A stretch of DNA of 64,000 nucleotides from Gracilariopsis chorda. Lineage: Eukaryota > Rhodophyta > Florideophyceae > Gracilariales > Gracilariaceae. The DNA lies in NCBI GenBank assembly GCA_003194525.1, contig NBIV01000168.1:113260-177259 (forward strand). Direction: 5' to 3'. Under the pieces are notes generated by a model. It did not search any database. It was not told where the DNA came from and was given only the letters and a program-made list of their open reading frames with translations. The position numbers and the translations under genes are program-made. Shown piece by piece: positions 9,309 to 18,994 of the stretch (its first letter is position 1; every line of letters begins with the position of its first letter).

Positions 9309-11593
9309 TCAACCCACTTGGGCATTGTCCAGCGTAGCTGGTATCGGAGTCCGCGTCCTGCGGTGGTATTGCAAGACCTTCGAGCGTGGAGGGTGCTCGA
9401 TCGGTTCGGGTTTCTCTTCGTTTGGAGGGTATCCGTACCAACGGACTCGGTAGACCAATTCTCCATTGGAATCGTAACCATGGCTCACGATGGTCTCAAT
9501 GACAAACTCTTTGTCGTGTACTTCCCGCTGTATGGGTGGTACGCGACTTTCCTCGGCGGAGGGCTCCGTTCCGCTGTGACTGCGGTCGGCTGTGACTGTC
9601 TTCTCCCGTTTCGGCGGTAGCGCGTCCTGTACTCCAGGTGGTTTCCGTGAGCCAGGCCACAGTGCCTTGGAGGAGGTTCTAGTGCGCTCCCATGGTGCTA
9701 CGTCCGGATTCTTCGGGTCCTCCACCTCAGAGTGGTTTTCTTGGGGCTTCCAGTCGTCCCGTACTGCGAGTTTCCTCGGCTTCGAGGGGTGTTTCCGTGT
9801 TGACGGAGGAGCTTCCGCGTCGCGCGCGCTCAGCGTGCGGTGCACGGTCACGTGCCGTGGCGGCGGTTGGCCGTTTGGCACGGGCGGTTCACTGTCAAGC
9901 TCCACGTCGCCGTGGGACGGGCCGTTAATTTCGGAATTTCCAATTTCAAACGGCGGCCGTTTTGCGACGGGGCCACGCGTTGCACTTGTGAGTTCTAGCT
10001 CCTGTGGAGGCGGTTCCCCTACGGGGGGTGACACTTGGCGCTCTGTTGGCGCGTCCAGGTGACTTGGTGAATCTCCACTCTCCGTGGCGCGTGTGCGCGC
10101 TCCGTTATCACGGCTCCCGTCCGTCTTCTCGACGGTGTCGTGAGCGACTTCATCAGACAATCCCAGATCTGGGTCAGCAGTCACCGAGCGTTCTCGGGTG
10201 TTCTGCCCTTCTCTTGCCGCGATCGCGGGGGTTCTCTTGAATTCCTTCCGCGTTTGCGGTACGTCTCCCGCCTGTGCGGGCTTCCTGCTAACATCCTTCT
10301 TCTCTGTTTCCGCCGTTTGTGGTTGTACTCCCCGCGATGGGGTAACCGGCGAATCCGTTTGCGACGGCGAAAAACTGGAATGTGTAGCTGTCCCCTCCCC
10401 CTCCTTTGCTGGAGCGACGGGGTCAGAGGTAAGAATCCCCGTGAGCGGGGCGATGCGCGTGTGGATGTGGGACGGTGCCGGGGGTGCAGGGTGAGGTTCC
10501 GACGCGGTCGGCAAGTCAGCAAGGCCACGTTCCGGGTGGGGTAGAACAGTAGGGCGGGTAGTTTCCTCATCCACGGTGGGGGTTTCCGTGTCGACGGGTG
10601 TGTCCTGTGCCGGAAGTTCCCGGGTAGCGGCGTTAGCTGGCCTCGGCGCGAGGACGACGCGGTCACGAGAGATACGTTCGTGCTGTCCCTTGATATCAAG
10701 TACAACCGTCGTGTCGGTAGTAGAGACAACCCTATATGGCCCTCCGCGATCGGAGACAGCTTGTGACGCTTCTCCTTTTCGGGGTTGTAATATTCCTTGC
10801 GGAGAAATACATAAGAGTTCTCCCCGAACTTCGGGGTCCTGTCCACTCGGGCATCGAAATTCCGCTTATAAGCGGTTTGCGCTTTAGACATCGCATTCCG
10901 TACAACGGGTAAGATCTTGGTTAACCAAGCTTTCCAAGCGTCTCTGTGGTACCGTGGTGACGGAAACTTGTCCAACGTAGCTTGGGTTTCGATTGCCACC
11001 GGTGGTGGGGTACGCGAGAGTACCAGCTCAAATGGAGCAATTCCGGTGACTCGGTGAACCTGCGTATTGTAGGCGTAGGTTACGGCGTCGGTGTAAAGAT
11101 CCCAATCAGTGGGGTGTTCCGCAACGAACGTTCTGAGGGCGTTCAGCATTGTGCGGTTGAAACGCTCCACCTGCCCGTTAGCTTGCGGGTGGTAGGTGGT
11201 GGTAAACCAGTTCTTGATGTCAAGAATGCGACATACGTCCTGGAAAAACTTCGCTGAGAACTGCGATCCATTACCCGATAACAAATCAATCGGTGGTCCA
11301 TAGGTGAAAACCCAATGGTTAACAAAAGCCTTCGCGACGGAGGTAGCTGAAACCTTTGGCAAGGGGACCGTACGCACAAGTTTAGAGAAGCGGTCAGTAA
11401 TTACCAGCAACTAGCGGTTGGCTCGAGGTGTTCGGACGAATTCGCCCAAGGCATCGATTGCGACAAATTCAAGGGGAGCCCTTGCGGGGAATAGGACCAA
11501 CTTCTTGGAGTACTTGCGCAACTTGATGCGGTTCTTCGCACATGCCGAGCAACCTCGGACGGTAGCATATGCGTCAACAGCCATAGCTGGCCA
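9309..11593 (-). pseudogene. Gypsy integrase and C-terminal chromodomain, broken frame
   Basis: Continuation of pol after the TAA at 11594-11596. It includes the CxxC half of the zinc-binding domain (GCSACAK), the first catalytic Asp (FVAIDALGEF), then a second in-frame stop at 11411-11413. The second catalytic Asp position reads LLSGNGSQF, with Gly in place of Asp. The catalytic Glu is present (NGQVERFNRT). Around 10740 a one-base shift moves the frame; the new frame carries the end of the integrase (PYRVVSTTDTTVVLDIKG), a Pro/Glu/Ser-rich linker of more than 300 residues, and a chromodomain at about 9350-9510 (EFVIETIVSHGYDSNGELVYRVRWYGY). Both stops fall where related integrases carry Tyr. 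The chromodomain should direct insertion to marked chromatin. Confidence 0.83.
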
Positions 11594-14551
11594 TTAGAAA
11601 TCCTTGCGTAAGGTGTAGTACAGCTTTCTCCCGCCTGGGTGAGCGGATAACTTCGCATAATGCGAGAGATTCAGAACTCGAGACTGCAGGGAGTGAGGTA
11701 CCACGATCTGTGGGCGATCTCCGACAGTTCGGACGAGGTAGCCTTGGTCATTCTTGACAAAGGGTAAGGTAGCTCCTCCGTTTAGGTGGGCGCGAATCTG
11801 CGTGCACAGCGGGTCTGAGTGCTGTTCCCGGACCACTTCTTCCGGAGTAATCGGTACAAAAGAACCGGGTACGGGCTCCGCAGATGATGCGGCCAGAATG
11901 GCATCGAAGATGTCGTACTCTTCCGGGTCCGAGTCGGTGTCATCCTCTTCGTCTTCCAAAAGGAAACAAGGTATCTCCAGGTCATCCACTGGTTCAGCTT
12001 CCGCGGCTGTTGGCAGGCTGGAAAGTGCGTCGGCCTGAGCGTTCAGGATACCCTTCTTGTACCGGACTTCGAAGTCAAACTCTGATAGCCGGAGTCTCCA
12101 CCGCATCAAGCGGCCAGATGGCTCCGAAATGGAGAGGAGCCAACGCAAGGCCGAGTGATCGGTGTGCACAGTTAAATGGTTTCCCATAAGGTATGGGCGA
12201 AGGGTTTGTAGGGCCCAAACTACAGCCAGACATTCCTTCTCGGGCACCGAGTAATTCCTCTCGTGAACGTTGAGGCTCCATGACCAATAACCGATTGGTA
12301 AGCGCTCTGCACTCTCTGTGGTCTGGAACAATGTGCATCCAATCTGGACGTTGCTTGCGTCCGTGTCCACGGAATACGGTAAACCGAGTTTCGGTAGTGA
12401 CAGTATCGGTGGCGACGTCACCGCATCCACGAGGGATGAAAAAGCCTTTGCTTTAAGGTCATCAAATGGTTCCAGGTTGACTGGTTGTCCTTTCCAGAGA
12501 AGTGCGTTGAGAGGGGCTGCAATATCCGCGAAATGCGGGATGAAACGACGGTAGACGTTGCACATACCGAGAAATGATCGGAGTTCCGTTTGCGTTGTCG
12601 GGTGCTTGGCCTCCTTGAGGGATTTGACTCGCACCTCGTCAACCGACAACCGTCCCGGACGGATAACATGGCCGAGATATTTCACGGTGTCTGTGAGGAA
12701 CTCGCACTTCTTAAGTTTGAGGGTTATGCCTCCGTCACGTAGGACTCGCATTACATCCCTGACATGGCTCAGGTGCTCATCCAGGTTACTGGAGAAAATG
12801 ATGATGTCATCCAGGTACACCAGGCAAGTCTTCCACTTGAAGTGGGCTAACAAGATGTCCACCGCTCGTTGGAAAGTAGCGGGTGCGTTCGTGAGGCCAA
12901 ATGGCATCCGTTTGAAACGGTAGAGGCCCTGATGGCAAACGAAAGCCGTTTTGTCACGGTCTTCCTTCCTGACTGGGACCTGCCAATACCCCAAATTCGC
13001 ATCAAGGGTTGTGAACACTTTCGCACTTCCAAGCGAGTCAATACATTCGTCCATCCGCGGGATGGGATACACGTCTTTGACCGTAGCCGCATTGAGTTTG
13101 CGGTAATCAATGCAAAACCGCCAGGACCCATCAGCTTTGGGAGCAAGAACTACCGGCGAAGCCCAAGGGGATTGAGCCGGCTCGATTACGCCTGCGCGTA
13201 GCATCTTCTCAACTTGAGATTTTTCTTCTTCCCGAGCTGTCGGACCTGCCCTGTAAGGTTTTTGTGAGATCGGCCAGGTATCCGGAAGTAAGTCAATCCG
13301 ATGTTCGGTGATCCCGCTTTTCCGCAGAGAACCGTCCCACATAGACGTGAATTCACGTAACATATCCAGTGACTGATCACGGTGAGACTCTGGGACGTGG
13401 CTGAAGTCCAGAGACTCGAGCTCCTCAACAGGATCCTTCTTCTCTTTTCCGGGTGATTCCGGTTCTTCTCCCGACGAGGTCGGTGCCTCCGCTTCCGAGT
13501 TCTTCGGCGATTCAGTATTTTCCGAGTCTGTCGGCTTGGTGACAACCGAGTTCGCTTCGGTTTCCTTCTCCTCCCCCTCCTTAGGTTCAGCGATCCCGAG
13601 AACTTCGGCAGCCAATACCTTCGTAGATATGATTGCCACTGGATGTGGAAGTACAGAGCCAATGACTTGGTTCTTGACCAACCACTGTTGGGTAGGGCTA
13701 AAATTGGCCACTAACACCTTAAAAGGCTTCTCGGGTTCTACGAGTACGATTCCGTTCGCTAAGGCGAGATGCTTTGCCTCATATAACGAGGGTAACGGCT
13801 GGACGGTTTGCATGCCGTGTGTGGCGGATGAAACACTAACCGAGGTTTGCGATTCCGGAGGAATGCAAATAGACCGAGCCACTCGGAGCTTCGTGGAGGG
13901 GCGATCCTTTTCCAACGGTTGTTGGGCGAACGGCAGGGGAACCTGCTTTTTGAGCGCCCTCCGGAGCGGCTTCCGAACAATCGGCAGTGTCGTCCCGTCT
14001 ATCAACTCGACGGTTTTGGAGCGTGGTCGAATGGCTTCGACGAAGCGATCGCAAAAGTCAGCTCCGAGGATTATCGGTGCAGCTAGTTGTTTGCATACGA
14101 CAAACTGCAACTGGGCAACGCAGCGACCCAGTCTCACAACGAGGTCGATTGTTCCCACGATTGAAAGGGGGTTGTTGTTCGCGTCAGCGATATCCATCGG
14201 CGCTGCCGAGCGAATCTGAGCCCGTAACTGCGGGGGTAGAAGAGACTGAACCAAAAAATTGGGACCAGCACCCGTGTCGAGGACGGACAACTGTCGGACC
14301 AGATATTGATTTGAAATACCCAGGTCGGCGTAAACTTTATAGTTTCGTTTCGCCATGACCAGGACTCTTTCCGGAATACGGAGATTTTTCGACCGTACCC
14401 ACGGGCGACGGAGAACAGCTAAGTGTTCCGAGTCCACGTCTGTTGTGGCCATTTTCCGTGTGAGGATTTTGACCTGGGAGCGAGGCTTCGCAGCCTCCAG
14501 TGCCTCCGACCTCGACGTCGAAGGCGCCTCTCCTGGAGTGGAGACTCCCAT
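11594..14551 (-). CDS. pol: Gypsy pol: aspartic protease, reverse transcriptase, RNase H, start of integrase
   Basis: 985 residues. The protease shows VLDTGAGPNF with the partner motif IILGADFCDRF. The reverse transcriptase shows RFCIDYRKLN, FTTLDANLGYWQV, MPFGLTNAPATFQR and the catalytic YLDDIIIFSS. RNase H shows VDTDAS, the ECLAVVWAL Glu and VHTDHSALRWLL. Then come an acidic spacer and the first half of the integrase zinc finger (LSHYAKLSAHPGGRK). A Glu/Ser/Pro-rich hinge of about 90 residues separates protease from RT. The frame ends in a premature TAA inside the integrase zinc finger. All catalytic residues of these three enzymes are present. The frame begins two bases after the gag stop, in the -1 frame relative to gag. 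Confidence 0.93.
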   Translation of the reverse strand: MGVSTPGEAPSTSRSEALEAAKPRSQVKILTRKMATTDVDSEHLAVLRRPWVRSKNLRIPERVLVMAKRNYKVYADLGISNQYLVRQLSVLDTGAGPNFLVQSLLPPQLRAQIRSAAPMDIADANNNPLSIVGTIDLVVRLGRCVAQLQFVVCKQLAAPIILGADFCDRFVEAIRPRSKTVELIDGTTLPIVRKPLRRALKKQVPLPFAQQPLEKDRPSTKLRVARSICIPPESQTSVSVSSATHGMQTVQPLPSLYEAKHLALANGIVLVEPEKPFKVLVANFSPTQQWLVKNQVIGSVLPHPVAIISTKVLAAEVLGIAEPKEGEEKETEANSVVTKPTDSENTESPKNSEAEAPTSSGEEPESPGKEKKDPVEELESLDFSHVPESHRDQSLDMLREFTSMWDGSLRKSGITEHRIDLLPDTWPISQKPYRAGPTAREEEKSQVEKMLRAGVIEPAQSPWASPVVLAPKADGSWRFCIDYRKLNAATVKDVYPIPRMDECIDSLGSAKVFTTLDANLGYWQVPVRKEDRDKTAFVCHQGLYRFKRMPFGLTNAPATFQRAVDILLAHFKWKTCLVYLDDIIIFSSNLDEHLSHVRDVMRVLRDGGITLKLKKCEFLTDTVKYLGHVIRPGRLSVDEVRVKSLKEAKHPTTQTELRSFLGMCNVYRRFIPHFADIAAPLNALLWKGQPVNLEPFDDLKAKAFSSLVDAVTSPPILSLPKLGLPYSVDTDASNVQIGCTLFQTTESAERLPIGYWSWSLNVHERNYSVPEKECLAVVWALQTLRPYLMGNHLTVHTDHSALRWLLSISEPSGRLMRWRLRLSEFDFEVRYKKGILNAQADALSSLPTAAEAEPVDDLEIPCFLLEDEEDDTDSDPEEYDIFDAILAASSAEPVPGSFVPITPEEVVREQHSDPLCTQIRAHLNGGATLPFVKNDQGYLVRTVGDRPQIVVPHSLQSRVLNLSHYAKLSAHPGGRKLYYTLRKDF

Positions 14552-14563
14552 ACTCAGTTTTTC
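14549..14563 (-). promoter_or_regulatory. gag-pol junction: stop-start or -1 frameshift site
   Basis: On the coding strand the junction reads CAG AAA AAC TGA GT ATG. The gag stop TGA is separated by two bases from the pol ATG. A one-base backward slip on the A-rich GAAAAAC tract would also place ribosomes in the pol frame. Either termination-reinitiation or frameshifting would make less Pol than Gag; the sequence does not choose between them. Confidence 0.5.
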
Positions 14564-16587
14564 TGAGCTTCACTGCTACCTTGCGGGTTCGCAGAACCAG
14601 CGACAGCTGCAGTGCTTCCACCTTGAGGAGGTTGGGTTCCCGCGTCCTGGGACTGGAAGTCCGCTATATTGCGGGGGAAGACCGACCTCGCGCGCAAGTA
14701 AGCTGAGGCGGGTACCCTCTCCTTTTCGGCAGGGGTCAAGGCTTCATAGTTTACGATCACCTTTGCCATATCCTTCATAAGAAGGTAGCAGTTGGTGGAC
14801 ACATGTCCCGGTTTGTAACACAGATGGCAGATGATGTGTCGGAGTTGATCCGCTATATGCGGTCGGCGGTCCGATCGTGGAGGATAGGGGTCTTTCCAAC
14901 CTGGTCGTTGGGTTCGTGTTCCACTGGAGTACGGCACCGTCAAGCCCGGAACATGATTTCCAGCATACATTGCGGGGTCTACGTCCCCAGTAGAGGGTTC
15001 CGTTGTCGACGGTAGCTCCGTTGTCGGCACTGACGAGTCGCTTTGCAGCAGATGCATGTTGTCGTACATCCCGTGATCCGTTCTTCTCGTCAGAGGGGGT
15101 GACGGTACCTGTCTTGCCTCCAGGTGGAGGACTTTGCCCGACCGATGCTTCGTTCCCTTACGAGCTCGGAGTGCATCGCCCTCGGCTTGGGCGAACTGCA
15201 CTAGTTCCAAGTAGGTGATTCTCCGTCGATCCTCGCGGTGACGGGCAACCAGTGTCCTAATCGTAGGGTCGAGCCCATCCACAAACATGGTACACCTCTC
15301 CTGCGCGGAGTACACGTTACCACAACGGTGGAATGCCTTGGTCAACCGCGTGGAGTAAGCTGTTTCAGACTCCTCCGACTTCTGTCGGGTATCCCGCAAA
15401 GCGAGGATAGCGGCTTGAATAGCATTCCCTGTTGCGTAAGACCTCAGGAGATACTGCACGGCTTCTGGCCAGCAAGTAACTCCTCCTTCGGTGGCTCTCG
15501 AGGACCCGCGAACCGAGTTGAACTGGTCCTCCGCCATTCCCCTCAGAAAGTAGGGTAAGGCAATATAGGCCTGAGCCTCGCTCATCCCGAGTATATCGGC
15601 TTCCGCAACAAAGCGGGCAAGGAAATCCAAGATAAGGATTGGGTCCTCTCCTGTGAACTGGTGTTTGCGGAGCGTGAGCTCCAACCGTTTGATGCAATCC
15701 TTCAGACGGCCAGTTCCTCGAGGGGTTCTCTCCATGCTAGAGTCCTCCAACCGATAGTATCGGTACGACAGTAGTCTCCGATACAAAAGATTCGTCGGCT
15801 TCAACTCCTTGAGTCCAAGGTGCTTCCGTCCTTTCTCACGGGTACGCACGGCGCCATGCGTGGCTTCCGTGTACTTCGACCGCGATGCGCGGGAACGGTG
15901 GTTCGGCTCAGCATCGGATGAAGAGGAGGAAAAGCCGTGACTGCGGACGTCGGACTCGGAAGATGACGACGATGACAAATCTTCTTCCATCTTGACCTTC
16001 TTCCGCCTGTGGCAGTCCATCGCACGGTGCCACTTCCGAGATCCCTCGGAAACTGGGGCACCCGGTGGTACTGCATCATGAATGATGGTTTGCTCCACCG
16101 TTTCCAAACGGTCTGCCAGGCGATTAAGACGTTCGGCCACCTCTTGCAAGAGGGTACCCAAAACCTTTCGGCCTTCCATAACCGTGTTAACGTCGGCTCG
16201 TAAAACACGGACGTCGTTCGAAACGTCCCGAACATCGGCATCATCGAAACGAGTTCGGAGTTTCGTTATATCCTGAATCAGGTTCACCTGCGAGGACTGC
16301 AGGATCCTCACTTGTGCCTCTAACTCACGGAGGGTAAACTCGTCGGACCTCGACGACATGGCTTGAGCCACTGCCAGAGCGGGATCAGCCGGTCCTTGAG
16401 CTTCGGGAACCTCGTTCACGGAACGGGGTCCCCTGGAAGCCGGAACTGGGTCATCATTTCCCGGCATGGTCAGGGCGTCCCGCGGCAATGGCGGTAAGCT
16501 CTGAGGCAAACCGGTAGAACCGGGAGGGCCGGATGAACCGGGCATGGAACCAGTTCTGGAACGTCCTGTATTCGATGGACGGGGCAT
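14554..16587 (-). CDS. gag: Gypsy Gag polyprotein
   Basis: 677 residues. The N-terminus is Pro/Ser/Gly-rich; a coiled coil follows at about 85-175 (TLRELEAQVRILQSSQVNLI and following heptads). Next is a Lys/Arg- and Ser-rich low-complexity stretch, then a retrotransposon capsid-type region (about 290-490, DPILILDFLARFVAEADI; EAVQYLLRSYATGNAI; DTRQKSEESETAYSTRL; CTMFVDGLDPTIRTLV). A zinc knuckle CHLCYKPGHVSTNC (C-x2-C-x4-H-x4-C) follows near residue 590. The ATG at 16587 is the first in the frame after a 216-bp leader. The frame is intact. Confidence 0.9.
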   Translation of the reverse strand: MPRPSNTGRSRTGSMPGSSGPPGSTGLPQSLPPLPRDALTMPGNDDPVPASRGPRSVNEVPEAQGPADPALAVAQAMSSRSDEFTLRELEAQVRILQSSQVNLIQDITKLRTRFDDADVRDVSNDVRVLRADVNTVMEGRKVLGTLLQEVAERLNRLADRLETVEQTIIHDAVPPGAPVSEGSRKWHRAMDCHRRKKVKMEEDLSSSSSSESDVRSHGFSSSSSDAEPNHRSRASRSKYTEATHGAVRTREKGRKHLGLKELKPTNLLYRRLLSYRYYRLEDSSMERTPRGTGRLKDCIKRLELTLRKHQFTGEDPILILDFLARFVAEADILGMSEAQAYIALPYFLRGMAEDQFNSVRGSSRATEGGVTCWPEAVQYLLRSYATGNAIQAAILALRDTRQKSEESETAYSTRLTKAFHRCGNVYSAQERCTMFVDGLDPTIRTLVARHREDRRRITYLELVQFAQAEGDALRARKGTKHRSGKVLHLEARQVPSPPLTRRTDHGMYDNMHLLQSDSSVPTTELPSTTEPSTGDVDPAMYAGNHVPGLTVPYSSGTRTQRPGWKDPYPPRSDRRPHIADQLRHIICHLCYKPGHVSTNCYLLMKDMAKVIVNYEALTPAEKERVPASAYLRARSVFPRNIADFQSQDAGTQPPQGGSTAAVAGSANPQGSSEAQKN

Positions 16588-16803
16588 CGCTCACCGATAG
16601 GGACCGGACCAAGTGAATTCACCAGTTGTAGCTTCCGAAAATTCGGGCAAGTAAATGAATACCGTTAAAGCGGATGCTCCCAAACTGCTGGGAACCAGAC
16701 AAACCAATTCCTTGTTCGGACAAGCAGCAACGCGATTTACACCACGTTTCACCACCCGCGACAGCGCAGGCGTAGGACTCCGATTCTAGGTCGGGAGAAC
16801 ACT
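16588..16803 (-). other. Gypsy 5' leader, no canonical primer-binding site
   Basis: This 216-bp leader separates the 5' LTR from gag. Most LTR elements start the primer-binding site with TGG just after the LTR. Here the bases after CCACA are AGTGTTCTCCCGACC, with no TGG. Priming may use a different tRNA part or another mechanism; this was not resolved. Confidence 0.45.
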
Positions 16804-17742
16804 TGTGGTGCAATACCACACGCGGAAAGGATCCCGCGACAGCGGCAAAGTCACCCAAGGTGTCCGAGCCTTGCTCCCTTGGTGAGGGCGGCTCAGAGGT
16901 AGAGCCCTCCGAACGTGACCGACACGAGTCGGATGTAGGGCCGAACGGTCACTTCTCGCACAGCGCACGGAGGTGTGGGGAGAATCGGATCTAGCGCTCG
17001 ACGGACAGTCGATCAGTGTGCAACTCGGTGTTGCCGGTGGTCTGGTGGAGTCCGCTGTATGCTGCGGCGCGGCGAGTGGAACACCCACGAATGAGGGAAC
17101 GATCCGTACAACGGTATCCTCTAGGACAAAGAAATGAGGGGTGGGGAACGAGCCGCACGGCCGACGCGGACTCGTGACGAGCAATAAATATCCCGAGACG
17201 TCGGGGCCAAACCTGATACAGGGCGGAGTAGAAACAGTCCGTATGACGGTGAACAGAAGAAGAAACAACAAAAGAAAACAGAAAGTAGTCCGTAAGTAAC
17301 GGTGGTATCACTCCTTGATGTGCAAGGGGGGTGACGGAGCCGGATCGGTAGCAGCACTCCCCTAGGTTGGGGTCGTAGCCGTATACCAACGGTCAAAGTC
17401 AGAGCCAAAACCCTTGTTGAGGTTTTCTTCCGTAGGGTCGGCGGCGAGTGCCGCCACCTAAGTACGGCCACTGTAGTGTGGATTACTAACTAAAAATAAC
17501 TAATTACCCCGGGTGCACCGGGCCTGACATCCACGTGTGCGTGGTGGCTCACTTGGCATGAGCCGTCCACTCAGGCGGTGTGCACTACACGTGTTACCCA
17601 CAAGTACCCCCTTCATAGGGGCATCTCCCATATAATGGGTTAGCCCAATACACCTCATGTATTCCGTATCCCAACGGCTAACCACGCATCTTATATGAAG
17701 AGCGATTTGATTCCCTCTACCTCCGGAGGCTATTGCACCACA
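16804..17742 (-). repeat. Gypsy 5' LTR (right copy)
   Basis: 939 bp with termini TGTGGTGCAATA and TATTGCACCACA; GCATG follows at 17743-17747. On the coding strand this is the upstream LTR and should hold the promoter of gag-pol. It differs from the left copy by one extra G near 16980 and substitutions near 16837 and 17163. Confidence 0.93.
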
Positions 17743-18925
17743 GCATGTAGTAACAGTGTAAGGGCAATGACAATTTTCAACTCATCTATAGCACTTAGAG
17801 GGGGAGAAAGCACCGATTTTTGAGTCTGTAGCAGCTTGCAAACCTGGTTGAGACATGCAAAAATCGGCCTTCTCAGTAGCAGAAACCAATTCCATGAGCC
17901 GAGGGGCGATTCCACCACCTTTCGAGGCCAAATCTTCTGCCTCACCAAAAACCAGGTGTTAGTTATAACGCGCTTCAATTTTTCTGGGGGGGTTCTAATT
18001 ACCCTGAGGGGTCCACGACGATTCCTAACACCAACATAAGATTCTGGCATGGGGATATGCATTTTGATAACTTCGGCGGCAATTCGGCGCTTTCGAAAGC
18101 AGCAAAAATCCGATTGTAGTATTTTGCCACAAGCTCCCGATCCCGTCCAAAAATAAAAAAGTCATCAATGTACATCCCGTATCTCACCAGCCCTAACGTA
18201 CTTGAAGAAGTTCCGACAATCTCAAGTTCTTTTGGCAGCTTCGCTAATTGAAACGCGACAACACGGTGGACTTGCTGCGCAATAATAACAGAGTGACTCC
18301 AACCCATGGGTAGCACCCTCAAGCGGATGTACACCCGTTTACCATTGCGCAAAAGTGGCGGCAAACCAAAAAAAACACTCGAAGATGTACGGGAAGCTCC
18401 AAGCGATAATAAAAAGTATCGATGTCTAATTTTCCAATCCAAAGCGGTTCTGAAGTATCCATTTTGAGCTGTGCCATTAAGCCAGGAGTAGGAAGTGAAG
18501 GGTGCCCAGGTTCCGAAAAAATGCAAATTCCCCCGCCTTGCATCAATAATCAAGCGTTGACGATCTGCATCCTTTGGAACTGCAAACACTCCATTCATTT
18601 CTACGGGCTCTTCGGCAGAAACGTCTATCAACTGAGCCTTCATTAACCTTTCCACGAGTTCTTCGTAATTTCCATTCTTCACCATTATCACAATTTTCTG
18701 ATTTCGGCGCTGCCATGGAGTGACAGAATCAGAAAAACTTGAGCGAGATTCCGGGTCGCAATATTGCCGGGTAACATCCGGTGACAATACTGCGGAGAGA
18801 GGGACAAACCCTGAAATGCCACCAGCAGGTAGCGACATCAAATCAGGGTCAATTTCAAAGGCATCTTCCTTTCCAAACCGACCCCCATAGATATCGATGT
18901 ACGAAAAACCAGCGGTTGGCTGCAC
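17743..18925 (-). pseudogene. DIRS reverse transcriptase, frameshifted, cut by the gypsy insertion
   Basis: A 308-codon frame (17999-18925) carries VPKDADRQRLIIDARRGN, LPMGWSHSVIIAQQVHR and the catalytic box RYGMYIDDFFIFGRD (YIDD in place of the gypsy YLDD). After LGIVVDPSG the frame shifts at about 18000 and continues as IWPRKVVESPLGSWNWFLLLRRPIFACL and SAIDELKIVIAL up to LLLHA, where the gypsy duplication interrupts it. The next residues are found at 6191. The fingers-palm-thumb pattern and the neighbouring RNase H and tyrosine recombinase mark it as DIRS-like. It lacks a continuous frame. Confidence 0.72.
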
Positions 18926-18994
18926 CTACAGCAAGGCGAGACAGCACAATTTCTCGCACCGGTCAATGACGTATTGCTGGACACGGGCAGCAAA

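Larger units (their letters stand above)
6192..17742 (-). mobile_element. Complete Ty3/gypsy chromovirus with near-identical LTRs
   Basis: An 11.55-kb LTR retrotransposon transcribed on the minus strand. LTRs at 6192-7129 and 16804-17742 show only about three differences that I can see. The target-site duplication is GCATG (6187-6191 and 17743-17747). Order on the coding strand: 5' LTR, 216-bp leader, gag, protease-RT-RNase H, integrase with chromodomain, about 2.2 kb holding an antisense ORF, polypurine tract, 3' LTR. The near-identical LTRs indicate a recent insertion. The integrase region nevertheless carries two stops, a frameshift and a missing catalytic Asp, so this copy needs help in trans or is dead. 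It inserted into the DIRS element. Confidence 0.93.

Noticed and set aside
8672..9481. 269-codon minus-strand frame in the 3' part of the gypsy element
   Set aside because: It overlaps the chromodomain frame at one end and the antisense ORF at the other, and its sequence resembles no Gag-Pol part.
17121..17471. Frames of 116-161 codons inside both gypsy LTRs
   Set aside because: Present in both LTRs because the DNA is duplicated; low-complexity, no domain, and LTRs are normally non-coding.
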